Below are positions 22,386-34,290 of a DNA stretch of 64,000 nt, piece by piece. Source of the stretch: Panaeolus papilionaceus (Eukaryota > Basidiomycota > Agaricomycetes > Agaricales); assembly GCA_015501605.1 (NCBI GenBank), contig JADNRZ010000015.1, positions 992,001 to 1,056,000 on the forward strand, given 5' to 3'. The position numbers were made by a program, and so were the translations under genes. Position 1 is the stretch's first letter. Each line of letters begins with the position of its first letter. The notes beneath the pieces are model-generated. The model made no database searches and was not told where the DNA came from. It worked only from the letters and a program-made list of their open reading frames with translations.

Positions 22386-22883
22386 TTGCATTAATTATGT
22401 AGCGCCATTCAGTGCAACGGTTGAGGACAATAGAGTCCGGACAAGTCTGTTTTTAAATTAGCCTTCGAGGCATACATACCTGCTGTGTCGCCAAGTGATA
22501 GTGATTTCACTAATGAGGTTTCCGATTTCTTTAATATTCCTCAATGATTAGAAGAGTAAGACTCCTGAGTGATGAGTTCAACAAGCTTTCCATTGCCATA
22601 TATATGCAACTTTCAAATGCGATCATCATGAGTTGCCCACTCATCACTGTTATCAATGATTCAGCGCTCACCCAGATTTGCGTTTAGGCGCCTTTGATAC
22701 ATGCAAAGACTGCAAAAATTTCGTGCTAAGTATCTCAAAGCTCGGCCCCTTAAAGAAGTAATGAATTGTAATGAATTAAAGCACATATAGTAAGCTACGG
22801 GTACAAACACGAATATAAGGTATACATACATCGACATGGTCATATAGGAAATGTTGTTCGTTAACGAAATGATGGCAACACCT

Positions 22884-23775
22884 TTACTTCTCCTTTTGCT
22901 GAGCGGCCTCCTTCTTACGGTACTCCTCCGCAGCCAGCTTAATACTCTTCGCCCTCTTCACCACATCAAAAAAGCCCTGCACATGCGTCGGCTTCCAGCC
23001 CTCAGGCAACCTCTCCTCGCCCAGCCACCTCCTAATCCACTCCCCCGGCGCACCGACCTTGCCCCCACCCTCCGCCGTCGTCTCCCAAACACCCAAAATA
23101 ATCGCCATCTCCCCCCTCGCAATCTCCTGATGCACCGCGTCAATCGGACGGCACTCTTTCTCCCTCCGTATCCGCGCCCGAGCTACATCTTCGAAGTTCA
23201 CCACCCACTTCTTCGTGATATCAGCCCCACCCGCGCTCGCCTCGACCTCCGCTCTGTTCGGCTTGACGTCCTGTGTCAGGAACTTGTCCAGGAGCTCCGG
23301 GTATATCTTGTTAGGTGCGTATATTTCGCCTTCAGGGGTATCAGCGTGAACGAGGCTGGCGTCGTGTTCGATCTGGCCGTGCTTGGCAATATCGTGTAGG
23401 GTGATTTTACCGAATTTGCGGATCATGAGGAACCCGACGTAGGTGAGAAATGCGGCGAGGGGTGAGGAGAGGCCGTAGCACTCTTTGAGGCCATTTTTGA
23501 CCATAGATGCGCTGAGGTTTTTGCCGTCGCGGGAGCTAAATAAAGTGTAAGTAGGCTTTCAGTAAGTATGGCGTTGAAAGCTGGGGAGAAAGGAAGGGAG
23601 GAGTAAGTACGTACATATAACCGTGATTAGCCATCGTGTTTAGAGCCGGGCAAGGAGAGCGAATATCGTCCTGTTGAGGAGGGCAGTACCCATGCGCGTC
23701 TTGTCCCGTAACAGGACATTTTTCTCCAGCGTGTTGGTGGACAGCCGGGTGAGATGCAGGAAGTTCAGCAGACAT
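22884..23775 (-). CDS. Heme-thiolate peroxidase (chloroperoxidase/unspecific peroxygenase family)
   Basis: Family-2 peroxidase (Cloroperoxidase domain). Members use H2O2 with a cysteine-ligated heme to oxygenate or halogenate organic substrates. Exons 23775-23615 and 23535-22884 are joined by a 79-nt intron (GTACGT...TTTAG, phase 2), giving 270 aa, the size of the short peroxygenase group. RSPCPALNTMANHGY holds the PCP motif with the proximal ligand Cys42. SRDGKNLS follows, and IEHDASL holds the EHD acid-base motif (E110-D112). The C-terminal half has INFEDVARARIRRE-like and ARGEMAIILGVWE segments conserved in the family. The N-terminus (MSAELPASHP) has no signal peptide, so an intracellular or non-classically located enzyme is likely. 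A truncated second copy lies at 19728-20170. The substrate cannot be told. Confidence 0.92.
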
Positions 23776-25700
23776 GATCGAAATGTGTGGTGATTCAGAT
23801 GGAGTCGAGAAAGGTATAAAGCAAGATCAAGCCTGTTAGCCTAAAATACAAAGTAAGGAGAAACTGGAGTCAGAGCTTGACTTGAACGGGCTCGTCAAGC
23901 GTTGTGGTAGGAGGTAGTGGAGGGGAGTAAAGGTAACGTACCCCACAATTCAACAACTGGTGGCTTATGTATAGCTGCGTGTTTTCCAGGGAAAATACAG
24001 GCACTGTTCCGGAGTCAATAAATCGGCATGTATGATATATCGACAGGGTCCAGAGAAGCCAAGCCAAGCCAGCCGATTCAGAGGGTGGTTATCCAACTCA
24101 ATTGGAAAGTGAAGCGAAAGAACTCTCGAGGCGGTGCCCGCACCTGGCGGCACTTGAAGATCAGCGATGAGGTCGCACAAGTGGAGTAACGAGATCCTTG
24201 TGCTACTGCACAACCTCAACGGGCGTGTCAATGAGCCTAGAGTACGTCTGATTCAGTAAGCACTCCGTGAGTCGGTGGCGAGATATCAGTACAGCACTCT
24301 TTTTTCCAGCCACCGCCGCGAATTAAGATGAGGCTGGCGTTTTGAACCTAAGAAACAGAGTTTGGTATCAGCAAGATGAAACTGAATGGTGGATATCGAC
24401 TACATTTGGCGGGGGTGTGCATATGTTGTGTGGGTGTGAGACGGGTCTAGGCTGGAAAGTGCATCGGGCGAGATAAAGTGCCGAGGTCTTTTTTTGGGGT
24501 TCTGGTTGGTTGTGAGTAAATTGATAACGTATGCTGTCAACATACTATTACAGGCGGTAAATGGTTGATAACATCGTGGTGGGCATATCTATGCAGTGAT
24601 GATAAGAAGGGGGAAAAAATGAATGAGAACAAGAGGTGTAAGTTAGTCAGAGACGCTCACGGGTGCATCGGGAAAATTCTGTGCATCGGCGCAGTTTGAA
24701 TTTCTGTGCTTGTTCTGTGCGTCGTTTGACGTTTCAATTCATACCTCGTACCTCGTCTGAGTGTCATTGTCCATTAATGTCAATGTCAGAGGCTACTCAT
24801 GAGAAGTTGAGAACCGCAAACCTGTCAACATGACAGACCGGAAGGCAGAAAATTCCTGACAAGAACATCATCATCTCACCAACGAACGCTGATCATCATC
24901 GCATAATTATCGTTTCACCGATATCTCATGATACACATTTTCAAACTCTGGCCAGCGCTGAGTCTAGCAGGAGTGGAAAGTGTTTTATTTTACACAAGCG
25001 TCGCTGCAATGCGCGTGGTCAGTTGGCTAGCTGCTGACATGCATCAGAATTCCGACACACCGGCGACAGCGGAAGCGCACGTTCGAGCGGCACGGAATTC
25101 TTAATGACATTGATAAGCCGCTGTCCACTTCACCGGCGTAACCCCACCTTCGCAGTGCTTCTATCATTGAAACGATACACTAGAAGTTCAAGCATATCAT
25201 GCAACACCGTGTGATCAGCTTGAGCAATCTCCGGGGGAGGGGGAAGAGCGAACGCTGGTATCTTTATGATAAACGTAAGTGAAACTTGCTTTGAAAAGTT
25301 CAACATCTCCTCTCGTCTCTATGTTGGACATCGCGCCTCACACTTAACCAACACGCGAGTCTGATCTGATAGTAATACCACCACTCCTGGTAGCATCATC
25401 ACGATGACGTCGCTGGTTTAAATTCTAATCATAGCACACACACACACCCTTGGACGACGAAGCTCTACTTGGGGTGATAGTGATAGTGATATCATATCAG
25501 GCTCCCAAAACCACTTTGATATAAGCATCTTATATTGACTATCCGACAGGTGTCACCGCCCTCACGCCACTAGACTAAGCTTTCAAACGGGGCCGTGATC
25601 CAATTCCCGACGCCCAAGTATGAACTCAGTAATCGCAATGAAGCCAAGCCTCAGTGATATGCTCACCCTGATCCGACCCGGGGCTGAAAAAATAAGTATC
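23776..25700. other. Long intergenic region, no gene seen
   Basis: About 1.9 kb without a convincing frame. The part next to 23776 must contain the peroxygenase promoter. Small direct features only: a CACA run at about 25436-25447 and GTGATAGTGATAGTGATATC at about 25474-25493. No tRNA, transposon terminus or paralog of another part of the window was recognised. Confidence 0.5.
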
Positions 25701-25721
25701 TCCGGGACCGGACGCTTGAAC

Positions 25722-26186
25722 TCAAGCACAAAGGAGCGTCATCGAATCATCAGTAGCCCATTTCAGCTCATCCGAAAACACAACCGCGGTACTCACATCC
25801 AGCCGTTGTCGTCCTCTGCAGTCGTCAAGATCATCACTAAATTGTTGGTCGCACTTAAAGCACTCATGTAGCACCTCCAATATCTGTTCATTCAGCAACC
25901 AGCACATCCCGCGCCCATGTTCGGATAGAAAATCCTGGGATTGGAAAGTCTGGTCTCCCTTTGGGAGAAATATTACATACTCACATTTGTGAAGTGCAGT
26001 CGCGTCCAACGCATCTCCTTCACATCCATCACCTGTCAAGGGTCCCTCATAGAGGGACGGCCACCGGTTGAGAGGAGGTGGAATGTTAGTTGGCATGGAT
26101 GTGATAATTAACGGACGCGCGATTTCGAAGAGGAGGTATGGGATTTGGTTCAAGCTTGAGGAGAAAGACAGGAGGGTGTATGTCAA
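25722..26186 (-). CDS. Possible small gene, function unknown
   Basis: A 154-aa open frame. The part around RWPSLYEGPLTGDGCEGDAL followed by DATALHK looks protein-like. A candidate intron (about 25994-25945, GTGAGT...TCCCAG) would join it to a segment reading GRGMCWLLNEQILEVLHECF, then KCDQQFSDDLDDCRGRQRLD, followed by another GTGAGT donor at 25795. The gene may continue or be a fragment. No known family was recognised, and its neighbour to the right is the decayed repeat array, so it could also be a remnant. Confidence 0.3.
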   Translation of the reverse strand: MTYTLLSFSSSLNQIPYLLFEIARPLIITSMPTNIPPPLNRWPSLYEGPLTGDGCEGDALDATALHKCEYVIFLPKGDQTFQSQDFLSEHGRGMCWLLNEQILEVLHECFKCDQQFSDDLDDCRGRQRLDVSTAVVFSDELKWATDDSMTLLCA

Positions 26187-26239
26187 GTGGAACCATAAGT
26201 AGGTTTAGCATTAATGAATAAAAGTTTTGAAATCAGTAT

Positions 26240-27045
26240 CCATCCCCCATTCTTTCATCATGCTTCGTCGCTTTTTCGCGAATTTTCTCGTCTGTTGTGT
26301 GCTTTTCGCATTGCTGTGCATCTTCCGCCTGCGTTCAAACTGACGTCGCGCAACGTGGTGCAAAAAGTTGATAACGCACGACTACCTAACTCCGAGTCTA
26401 TTGGTGTCAGTGTTGGCACCGTTGACATCCACAATCAGCCCTGATGGGCAGTGATGTGAGTAAAGTTCCTTATTGAGTTTGAATTTGAACGCTTGAGCCG
26501 TATGATGTATCAAACCTTCAACAAACACCACGATCCCCGTTCGTGCATTCATCTCCTTTGTCAGTGCTGCCTCCTCTACTCCTCCTAATTCCTGTATTAG
26601 TGTCTAAGATGCCAAAAAATTGACACTACCAACAAGGCCAGCGACGTAGCACCATTGCAATCTTTGTCCGCTCTGCAGTGGTAGAATCCGATCGTGACTC
26701 CATAGAGCCATTGCCCCTACCGTAGTGGTGCCAGACACTCATCGGACCAGGTACGCTCTTCCACTATTTGAATTAATGTATATTCTAAATGATAAGCACT
26801 TAGAAATACCTAAATATCAGGCAGCTATTCATACATGAACCAACACGGTTGAAAGCGGGGGTCTGTTGAGGGACCCATTGCACAATTGGTATGAAGCACT
26901 CGTCAATTCTACGGCGTTTCCAGGCTGACGCACATATTTCAAATTAGCAGCAATTCGATCCCGTATGGTCGAGGAACCATAAAACCTGAAAATACCTTTG
27001 CAACGCTCTATACGACGTGTCATGGGGTCGTTTGCTTGGTGCCTT
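26240..27045 (+). repeat. Exon block (unit 1, first)
   Basis: 26240-26500 matches 57345-57590 (FRRFFANFLV-like frame, then GTTCAAACTGACGTC). 26500-26790 is the Ser/Thr/Pro block ending at a GTACGCTCTTCC donor. 26830-27010 is the block beginning GAACCAACACGGTTGAAAGC. It is full of stops, and the last part fuses directly to the TPR remnant. Confidence 0.5.
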
Positions 27046-28045
27046 GATTCACTTTCCCCCTCCTCTTTGCCTCGCCTTGGCATCTGTGCAGTCAGAACTC
27101 TTTACACCTGGTCTCCTTCTGCTCATTAATGAAGCTGACATCCTCCTCTCGACGGGCCAGTTTGGGGAGGCCGCAAAGGTCCATTTGGACGCTATCAGTG
27201 AGTATCGTTTTCAGTTCTGGTTTTGTTCTCTTTTCTTCATCGCCTTGATATTATACACGTCAAAACTAAAACTTCTCATCTTCATAGCCCAACCTTGCAC
27301 CGATTATCTATTCTACTACGAGGGCAGCACCATCTACTTCTCCATGCAGCGGCGCACCCCCTCACTCGACGATTTTAAACCCGTCCTCTTACTCACCTCC
27401 AGCACCTTTAACAACAGGCACCTCATAAAGGCGTGAATCCACATTTGTGAAGGCAACTACGCCTTCCTCGCTCTCTATGTCAAGACGAAGGGCAAGTACA
27501 AGGAAGCAGAAGAGCTGGAAGGCGACTTGACAGAGTTGGAGAGAGTGAGGGGTAGGACGGAGAAGGAGAGAAATGCGGGTTGTGGAGAGTGCGATTCAGA
27601 CATTAAACGTAGCAAGGAGAGTAATGGTGTTGAGGTTAGAAGGTGGAGGGCTGAGTGTGTGCTTGATGCAGGGGACGTGGATGGTGCTGTTGGTGATTGG
27701 ACGTGAGTTGATCGCTGTCTGATTTACCCCTCCCTGATACCGACATCTGATATCCCTCGCAGTCGTCTTTACCATTTCCTCGCCCACATCTTCCATCTCG
27801 CCCACCCCTACCTCCCTCCCTCGCCCACCCCAATGACGACACTCAAACAGAGCCTGCACTCCGACCCCGATTCCAAGTCGTGCCTTGGCTTGCACCGTCT
27901 CTGCAAAGCTCTCAATAAATCGTTCTTCGCCCTCGATGAACTCTTAGTCAAAGAGGACCAAAGAGCGGTGTTGAAACTCCTCACGGACATGCGCAGGAAG
28001 GTGGATCTGTGGAATCAGTGGGAAGCGGCGATGAATCCTAACGTC
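27046..28045 (+). pseudogene. DNAJC3-like TPR remnant 1A
   Basis: The readable protein resembles the TPR region of DNAJC3/p58IPK-type co-chaperones: LLLINEADILLSTGQFGEAA, an intron after DAIS, then YFSMQRRTPSLDDFKPVLLL. A stop follows HLIKA at 27434. Then come KGKYKEAEELEGDLTELERV and GDVDGAVGDW, an intron (27704-27762), and LKQSLHSDPDSKSCLGLHRL followed by ALDELLVKEDQRAVLKLL. One internal stop and the collapsed segment after EKERNAG show it is no longer functional. The J domain is absent. Confidence 0.7.
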
Positions 28046-29420
28046 GGCGAGGGTAGGGAGAGGATCTCCTGCTCATCCCTGAGGCGTTACTCAAATCCCC
28101 CCATCATCATCAGCAACTCCAACACCGCCCTAGTAGTAGCACCCGTATATGCGTCTCCTCACCGTCACACCCTTCCGCTCCTTCCTCTTCTCCGCCCCAC
28201 CTGTACTCTGCTTCAAGCAAGCACTCACCATTGCTGTTCGCATGCTCTTCATCCTCCCTCCGCTCCGGCTCTCCTACCCCTCCCACTTCTCCTCTCGGTA
28301 ACCAGGATGCCAATAAACTCACGATAACCAATAATGGTGGTGACGTGGTCCCCGTGCAACCATTTTCTTCCGGAGAAGCTGTTGTGAGATCCATTGAGCG
28401 CCCCATTGCCCCTCCCATGAGGGTGTGAGGTGCTCGTTGGACCAGGTAGGCTCTCCTACTATTTTTATTAATAAGTATTCTGAACTATAAACACTTAGCA
28501 ACGTCTAAATCTTGGGATGTTATCGATACAGGAACCAACATGGTTGAAAGCAGGGGTCTGTAGGATATGAGAATGGCGGACGGAAAAGCTAAGGGTCTCA
28601 TTGTGCAAATTGGTATGAAGCACGCCTCAATTCTGCGGCATCTCCAGTCTGACGCACATATTTCCAGTTAGCAACTTTCCAACCCTGTGTGTTTGAGGCA
28701 CGGTAAAACTTGAATATACCTTTGCAACGCCCCGATGGTGCATTCACTTTGGACAAAGGGACCACAGTTCTCAAGGTACGCACTTCAAATCTCGACTCAC
28801 GCATATACCTATTGCTCATACTATCCCAAACAGAAATTGACAACAGCGCAACGTCCTGCTGACCTTGGATTATGGGTTAGAACCAAGATTACCGTTGTGC
28901 CCGTCGTTGAGTCTCAGGCCTTTGGATGCACCTCCTCTCGTGGAAGACATTGCAACCTATCTGGCGCCTACCCAACAACGCCTCCTCTTCATACCTCCCT
29001 AGCACCCTCATCTGCAACATCTCACCTGATTTCTTTTATGGTCGTGGATGAAGAATCGTGGGCCAACTTCATCAATCGCTGACGCGGCCTGGGTCCATCG
29101 TACCACTGAGTTATGTCCTGATGTGACGATAAGGAGAATAAATGGCCGGTATGTCGATGGAGGACGCCATCATTTGGTATGTCAAATGTAATTTCTTCAT
29201 GTATCGCAGCACTCATGCTCTTTTATCCAGCTCTCCTTCATCGTTGTCCTGAGTGTACCTCCCTCCCTCTATTACCAAAAATTCTCACTTCCGGTTCTTC
29301 ACCACCCAAACATTCAAGCATGAATCTCCCCCCCCCCGGCACACCCTTCTACTTCGTCGTCTCCTCTCCCTCTATCACCCTCATTTATACTCCTATAGGA
29401 CGCCTTACTCCTTAACCTGG
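28046..29420 (+). repeat. Exon block between TPR remnants (unit 1)
   Basis: Three sub-blocks recur in most units: a Ser/Pro-rich one (28230-28445) with a GTAGGCTCTCC donor; one starting GGAACCAACATGGTTGAAAG (28535-28770); and one (28835-29165) encoding VVPVVESQAFGCTS-like residues and ending before GTATGTCAA. Intron-like GT/AG signals are conserved between copies, so this was once an exon-rich gene. I do not recognise it. Confidence 0.45.
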
Positions 29421-30206
29421 TCCTACTCTCCATCAAACACAAACATGCCACCGCTTATTTCTCCGTGCAGCAACACTCTTCCACACTAGATGATTTCAAA
29501 AAAAAATACATTATCGCTCACCTTCCACGCCGGACTTTGGGGAGGAGTAAGTCGGGAAGGGATCGGAGAATATGCACCTGTGGAATGCGTGCGGGGACAG
29601 TGCGAGCCCAACGTTGGTTGCTAGGTGCGCAAGGGTATGTTGTTTTATTCTTTCGCGATCCTTGTTTGTATTTTTGTATCTAATCCTTATTTTTTTTTCT
29701 GGTATATCTGCAGACACCTCTCTCATTTCGTCTTCCTCACCCTCAACTTCTTTGTCGCTTACTTCCGCCTCCCGCCCTCGCCATCCCGCTCGCGACACTC
29801 ATGCAGCGCCTCCACCTTGAACATCGACCCCAACTCTGTTTGACTTGGCATCCTCTCATTAAAGAATGCGACAAATCACTTCATGAGTTCTAGGCCAAAG
29901 AGGATCGGAGAGCTGTGGTTAAGTGACTTATGGGTCCACTACTCATTCTGCAGGCGCTCCTCAAGTCGCCTTCATCAACATCTATACCACTGCCACCTCC
30001 ACAACGACGACCATGCACGAGAAACCTTTGCAAGGTTGCTTGCTAGTAGATAAGTGGTATGGGGAAGCGTCGGCATTGGAAGGTTGCAGGGAGGATGTGG
30101 TGGGTCTCGTTGGGCGCGATGGAGGACTGTTGAAAAAGGAAGAACGGGAAGAAGCAATCACCATCCTCGGAAAAGCATTTGAAGCGTTCGGATGGAAGGT
30201 ATAGCG
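29421..30206 (+). pseudogene. DNAJC3-like TPR remnant 1B
   Basis: A second, differently decayed TPR stretch: HATAYFSVQQHSSTLDDF-like, LWNACGDSAS-like (frame broken), an intron ending CTGCAG at about 29714, then VAYFRLPPSP, and after further shifts LLVDKWYGEASALEGCREDV and KKEEREEAITILGKAFEAFG ending at 30204. This last part corresponds to the region just before the J domain in DNAJC3-type proteins, and the J domain does not follow. Confidence 0.65.
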
Positions 30207-30691
30207 AAAGATGAGGAGGAGGGGGATATATTGTGTTCGTCTGTATGTGTTGGTGTGATGGTGTGTAGGATTGAGCGACAGGGAACGATACTGAGTGCTC
30301 CTAGATGTACATTATTTGTTAAATTGAATCTTAATCATGATGTTTTGCTATTGAAATTATTTTCTGGATCGTGATCGAAATGGGCAAGCCGCGATTGGAA
30401 GTCTAAGTCGTTGATACTGTAGAGGCTCACTACAACGAGGCGTCGTTTGTGCAGAAATGTTGGTATTTAGTATCAAATTTTGCATTCTGTTCTTGCTTTT
30501 ACATTTCTTGTATAATATTCCTTTGATTAAATAGCTGTTATGACGAGGCGTTAAGGCACTGAATTTGTGGTGGGTATACTTGCTATTTATACGAGCCCTT
30601 AGTAAGAAAACTGTGCCACGCAGACGCCGCGTGGAAGATATCTGCTCCGTATCTCTTACCATCATCTCTCGTCGTATTCACTGGATTCACA
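30207..30691 (+). promoter_or_regulatory. Conserved upstream region of GTPase copy 1
   Basis: This region aligns with 41415-41924, 51210-51729 and 59830-60283 upstream of the other GTPase copies. Shared segments include CAGAAATGTTGGTATTTAGT and an AT-rich CTATTTATACGAGCCCTTAG about 110 bp before the start codon, a candidate TATA region. Conservation across units while coding neighbours decayed suggests a promoter. Confidence 0.45.
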
Positions 30692-32113
30692 ATGTCAACC
30701 AACATTCAAGAGTATAACACTATCCAAGTGAATGGTCCGATAAGTATTGTACCTATAACTCCTGAACACATGAAAGGGGAAATTGTGTGGCTTTACATGT
30801 GTGTACTGTTCAACAAATTTATCCTGCCTTGATATCATTGCTTAGACACCTGCATCTCTAGTCTAATGGGTCCCACCGGTTCAGGGAAAAGCTCTGTAAG
30901 GCTCAATTTTTGTGTTATGCTTTGACTTGACATTTAGAAGAGGTCCTGACTCCTTGCTGCAGTTCATTGAGTCATTGGCACCAGATCAGCACCTGGATAT
31001 ATCCAAGGATTCACTTGAAAGTGTGACACAAGAAGTCAACTGCTATCAAGTTGTCAATCTGGGCCTCCAAGCCATGTACTATTCTGACAGATTGTTTGTT
31101 CTGATGGATACCCCTGGGTTTCTTGACCCAAGGCTGTCAGAGGGCTGGATAATGAGAATGGTCACAGAAAGTCTCAATGCAATTCAGTGTGTGATCACTT
31201 CCTTTGATAACAGAGCAGATGTGGTGAACCTGTATTGAATGTTGTTTTCTGCCAGCCAATTTTCTAGTTACACTACTGTGTACATCTTCTATTTTCAACC
31301 CATTACTGATATCCGAATTGGTGGCTCAAAAAGGGATGCAGTCAAGATTCTGCGAAAATATATCGACCAATACAATGCTGAAGATATCTCTGTAATAACA
31401 ACAATGTGGAATCAACTATCAACCCCCAAGCAGCTTGAAGATGCCTCCTGCCGCTTCGACACCTTGAAAGAAGAAATATATGCAGTCAGTAGCTTATATT
31501 TTGTTGTGTCAATGATGTCATTTACCAGTTCAAATTTTATTAGGGATCTGGTAGCCTTGGCATCACAGTTAAGAAGTTTGACACCTCTCAAGCTTCTGCT
31601 TTGTCATTGCTAGATAGATCATCCTATGGATGGCAGGAGTACCCAAACAATGCCAACAAAGTCATGGACCCACACTATCAATCCCACCTCTGCAACAACC
31701 TCCTTGGACGAATTACTACTGTTCTGCAGCAACTCCAATTTCTTGCAGAGGACAAACAGAGTGCCACCCGTTCTGGAAGTGAAGATCATTGTCTTCTGGA
31801 GGTTGTGCTCAGGGAGGAGAAGATGGCATTATCATTGCTTCAGTCCTTTTTGGATGACCTCTCCAATCTTGACAACATTGGTCCATCAGGGATTGTGGCA
31901 CTGCAGTGCCTGCTCGACACTCTCTATGAACAAGACCCAGGCACGTGCTCATCCCCTTGGGTGCCTTTGCAAGTCCCAGGCTTGGACCGACTTGGCATCA
32001 CATCTGCACCCATCCCATCAACCCCTCATGGTCAACCTCCATCACCTGATGCATCGTGTTTCGCCCCAATTGCTGCTGCCATTAAGAGGCGATTCAATCG
32101 AGCCTGGAAGTAG
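30692..32113 (+). CDS. AIG1-like P-loop GTPase, copy 1
   Basis: G-domain protein of the type common in Agaricomycetes (AIG1/50S-binding-GTPase-like fold), expected to bind and hydrolyse GTP; cellular role unknown. Exons 30692-30800, 30846-30895, 30963-31186, 31256-31484 and 31544-32113 splice with matching phases into 393 aa. G1/Walker A is GPTGSGKS at residues 45-52, split from the rest by an intron right after KSS. G3 is MDTPGFLD with DTPG at 102-105. Later come QPITDIRIGG, typical of the family, and VITTMWNQL at the G4 position. The C-terminal third (from about LLDRSSYGW) is helical, then Pro/Ser-rich, and ends IKRRFNRAWK. It has no membrane segment. All frames are open although flanking genes of the same unit are broken. 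The exon 1/2 junction (donor GTGTAC) is the least certain. Confidence 0.8.
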
Positions 32114-32740
32114 ACACAGATGGTTTTTTTATGTTGTTGATGAACTCATTACCCACATCTCTGCTGCATTTTCACTCTTCCCAGTTTTTTTTTTTTTTTT
32201 TCTCGATTCACAGCACAGTTCTGTTCATAGCCCTTCACATGTTTACTTCACCAACTTGTACCAGACTCGTATCTGTCCATGTTCATGACTTGCCTCTTGA
32301 ACATTCTGAACATTTCCTTAGACTCATTTATCATCCATTTCTCGTTTTATATGTATAGAAAATGATTCTGATTAATATTGCCCTGCCTTTCAATTACACC
32401 TCATTTCACTGTTTGTAATGATATTTCTCCTTTGCATAGCTTTCTTATTGTGATTTCGATTCTGACGCTGGCAATGTGCGCTCACAGTTATGATAACGAT
32501 CCCTTTGAGTAAATATGAACTAGAAAAATAGCTGGTGTGGGGACAGGGGGCGGAATTGCGTCTGCAGAATGAGGTGAGCATGGCATGAATGATGCATTGC
32601 CGTGTTGGTGGGCCTGAGTGTGTGGTAAGATAGTGACCCGATGTGGATTCCACTTCGGATTCCCTGCTTTATTTCTAGCTTGTCATGTCGCATGATCCAG
32701 CCAAACACTCACCTCTCCGGTCCATGTACTCAAGTACTCA
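32114..32740. other. 3' flank of GTPase copy 1
   Basis: Includes a 17-base T run near 32185-32201, then sequence aligning in part with the flanks of the other copies. No gene seen. Confidence 0.4.
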
Positions 32741-33330
32741 TCTTATCCATATGTTCTGCCCCCTCTATTTCTTCTACTTGTTTCATCAGTGTCGAGGATG
32801 CTAAGGAACAATGATACTGATGTGGCATTTGTGGGACCCACCTCTGCTCTTGTAGAATGTGCAGTGTCGAGCCTACAACTCGTACTTGTTGGACCAGTCT
32901 TGGGTATGCTTTTTTACTCTGCTTGTTAAATTAAGATGTATTCTGATTCTACCTACGCAGAACGACTGAATCCCTGATAAATCATCGACTCTTGCGCTTA
33001 GACAATGAAGGTACCAACCCCGTTGAAGTAGGGCATTCCGTCGTAAGAGAGTAGCATCTCCAGGCTGACACTCCATGTGCATGAGTCTTCTTGATGCATT
33101 CATTCCTTGGACAAAGACACCAAGGCTGTTATTCCTGTTCTTATATGATACCACCGATACTTCGTTGGCTTTAGTTTCATCTGGTATTACTTCAACTGCA
33201 CAGACACATGTAACAGCTGCACATCACCATTTCCTACTCTCCCTTCTCACTCAACCTATTGTTGCCCACTTGTTCAGCCCACTCCCATCCATGCATCTCC
33301 TCATGCACCGCTCTCTTTCCCCCTCTGCTT
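32741..33330 (+). repeat. Exon block, variant shared with 60.5-61.4 kb
   Basis: Aligns with 60590-61300. ACTGATGTGGCATTTGTGGG is identical in both; then come GTTGAAGTAGGGCATTC-like and CGATACTTCGTTGGCTTTAG-like segments. In the 61-kb copy one frame reads RYLSGFSFNWDYFNS. Frames are broken here. Confidence 0.45.
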
Positions 33331-34290
33331 CGCTACATCCTGGCATCTGTGTATTCAGAGCCCTCTCCACCTGACCTCCTTCTGCTCATCAACAAGGCTG
33401 GCATCTTCTCGACGGGCCAGTTTGAGGAGGCTGCAAAGGTCCATTCAGATTCTATCAGTGAGTATCGTTCACAGTTCTTATTTTGTTCTCTGTTCTTCAT
33501 CTCTATAAATTTATCTGTTCATTCTTCCCTTTCTGTACAAGCCCTAAATTGATGGTACGATATCAATACTAACCATTCTCATCTTCATAGCCCAATTCTG
33601 TGCCGATTATCTACTCCACTACAAATGTGCACCATCTGCTTCTTCATGCAGTGGTACACCTCCGCATTCACCCCGCACCTGCCTTGCTCTCTATGTCAAG
33701 ACCAAGGACAAGTACAAGGAAGCGGAACAGCTAGAAAGTGTTTAACACCGCTGGAAAGGGTGAGGGGCAAGACGGAGAAGGAGCGTGATGCGGGGTTGTG
33801 GGATGCATGTGTGGAGAGTGCCAGCCAGACACTGAGGGTGCCGAGTCATGGTGTTGAGGTTAGGAAGTGGAGAGCTGCATATGCGCTCGGTGCAGGGGAC
33901 GTGGAGGGTGCTGTTGGTGATTTGATGTGAGTTGATCATTGTCTGATTTACCCCTACCTGATACTGACACCTGATACCCCTTGCAGTTGTCTCTCCCATT
34001 TCCTCCTTTCACCCACCCACCTCCTCACGCACATCTTCCATCTCACCTGCTTCTACCTCCCTCCCCCGCCCACCTTGATGGCAACGCTCAAACAAAGTCT
34101 GCACTTTGACCCCGATTCCAAGCCGGGTCTCAGCCTGCGCCGTCTTGGCAAAATTCTTCATAAATCGTTCTTCGCTCTCGATGAACTCCTAGGCAAAGAA
34201 AACTTGAGAGCGGTGGTGGAACTGCTGAGGTCCGGGCAAGAAGGCCGATTTGTGGAAGCGATGAGGGGAAACGATGGCCTCTAACGTGGC
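33331..34290 (+). pseudogene. DNAJC3-like TPR remnant 2A
   Basis: LLLINKAGIFSTGQFEEAAK and, after deletions, CLALYVKTKDKYKEAEQLE, RVRGKTEKERDAGLWDACVE, SASQTLRVPSHGVEVRKW, AGDVEGAVGDL, an intron (33928-33986), then LKQSLHFDPDSKPGLSLRRL and ALDELLGKENLRAVVELL. Better preserved than copy 1A in the middle. It matches TPR segments of DNAJC3-type proteins. The frame is broken before 33740. Confidence 0.7.

Noticed and set aside
27596..27895. Repeated antisense frames MQAKARLGIGVGVQALFE and relatives (also 38821, 48599, 61768)
   Set aside because: They recur because the TPR remnants recur; the plus-strand reading matches DNAJC3-type TPR sequence.
30912..31238. Independent start MLCFDLTF for the GTPase
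   Set aside because: It lies in intron 2 and would exclude the P-loop exon; the P-loop GPTGSGKS just upstream splices in frame.
31239..31613. Open frame starting MLFSASQ as a separate protein
   Set aside because: It is GTPase exon 4 read through its flanking introns; the spliced model explains it in all three copies.
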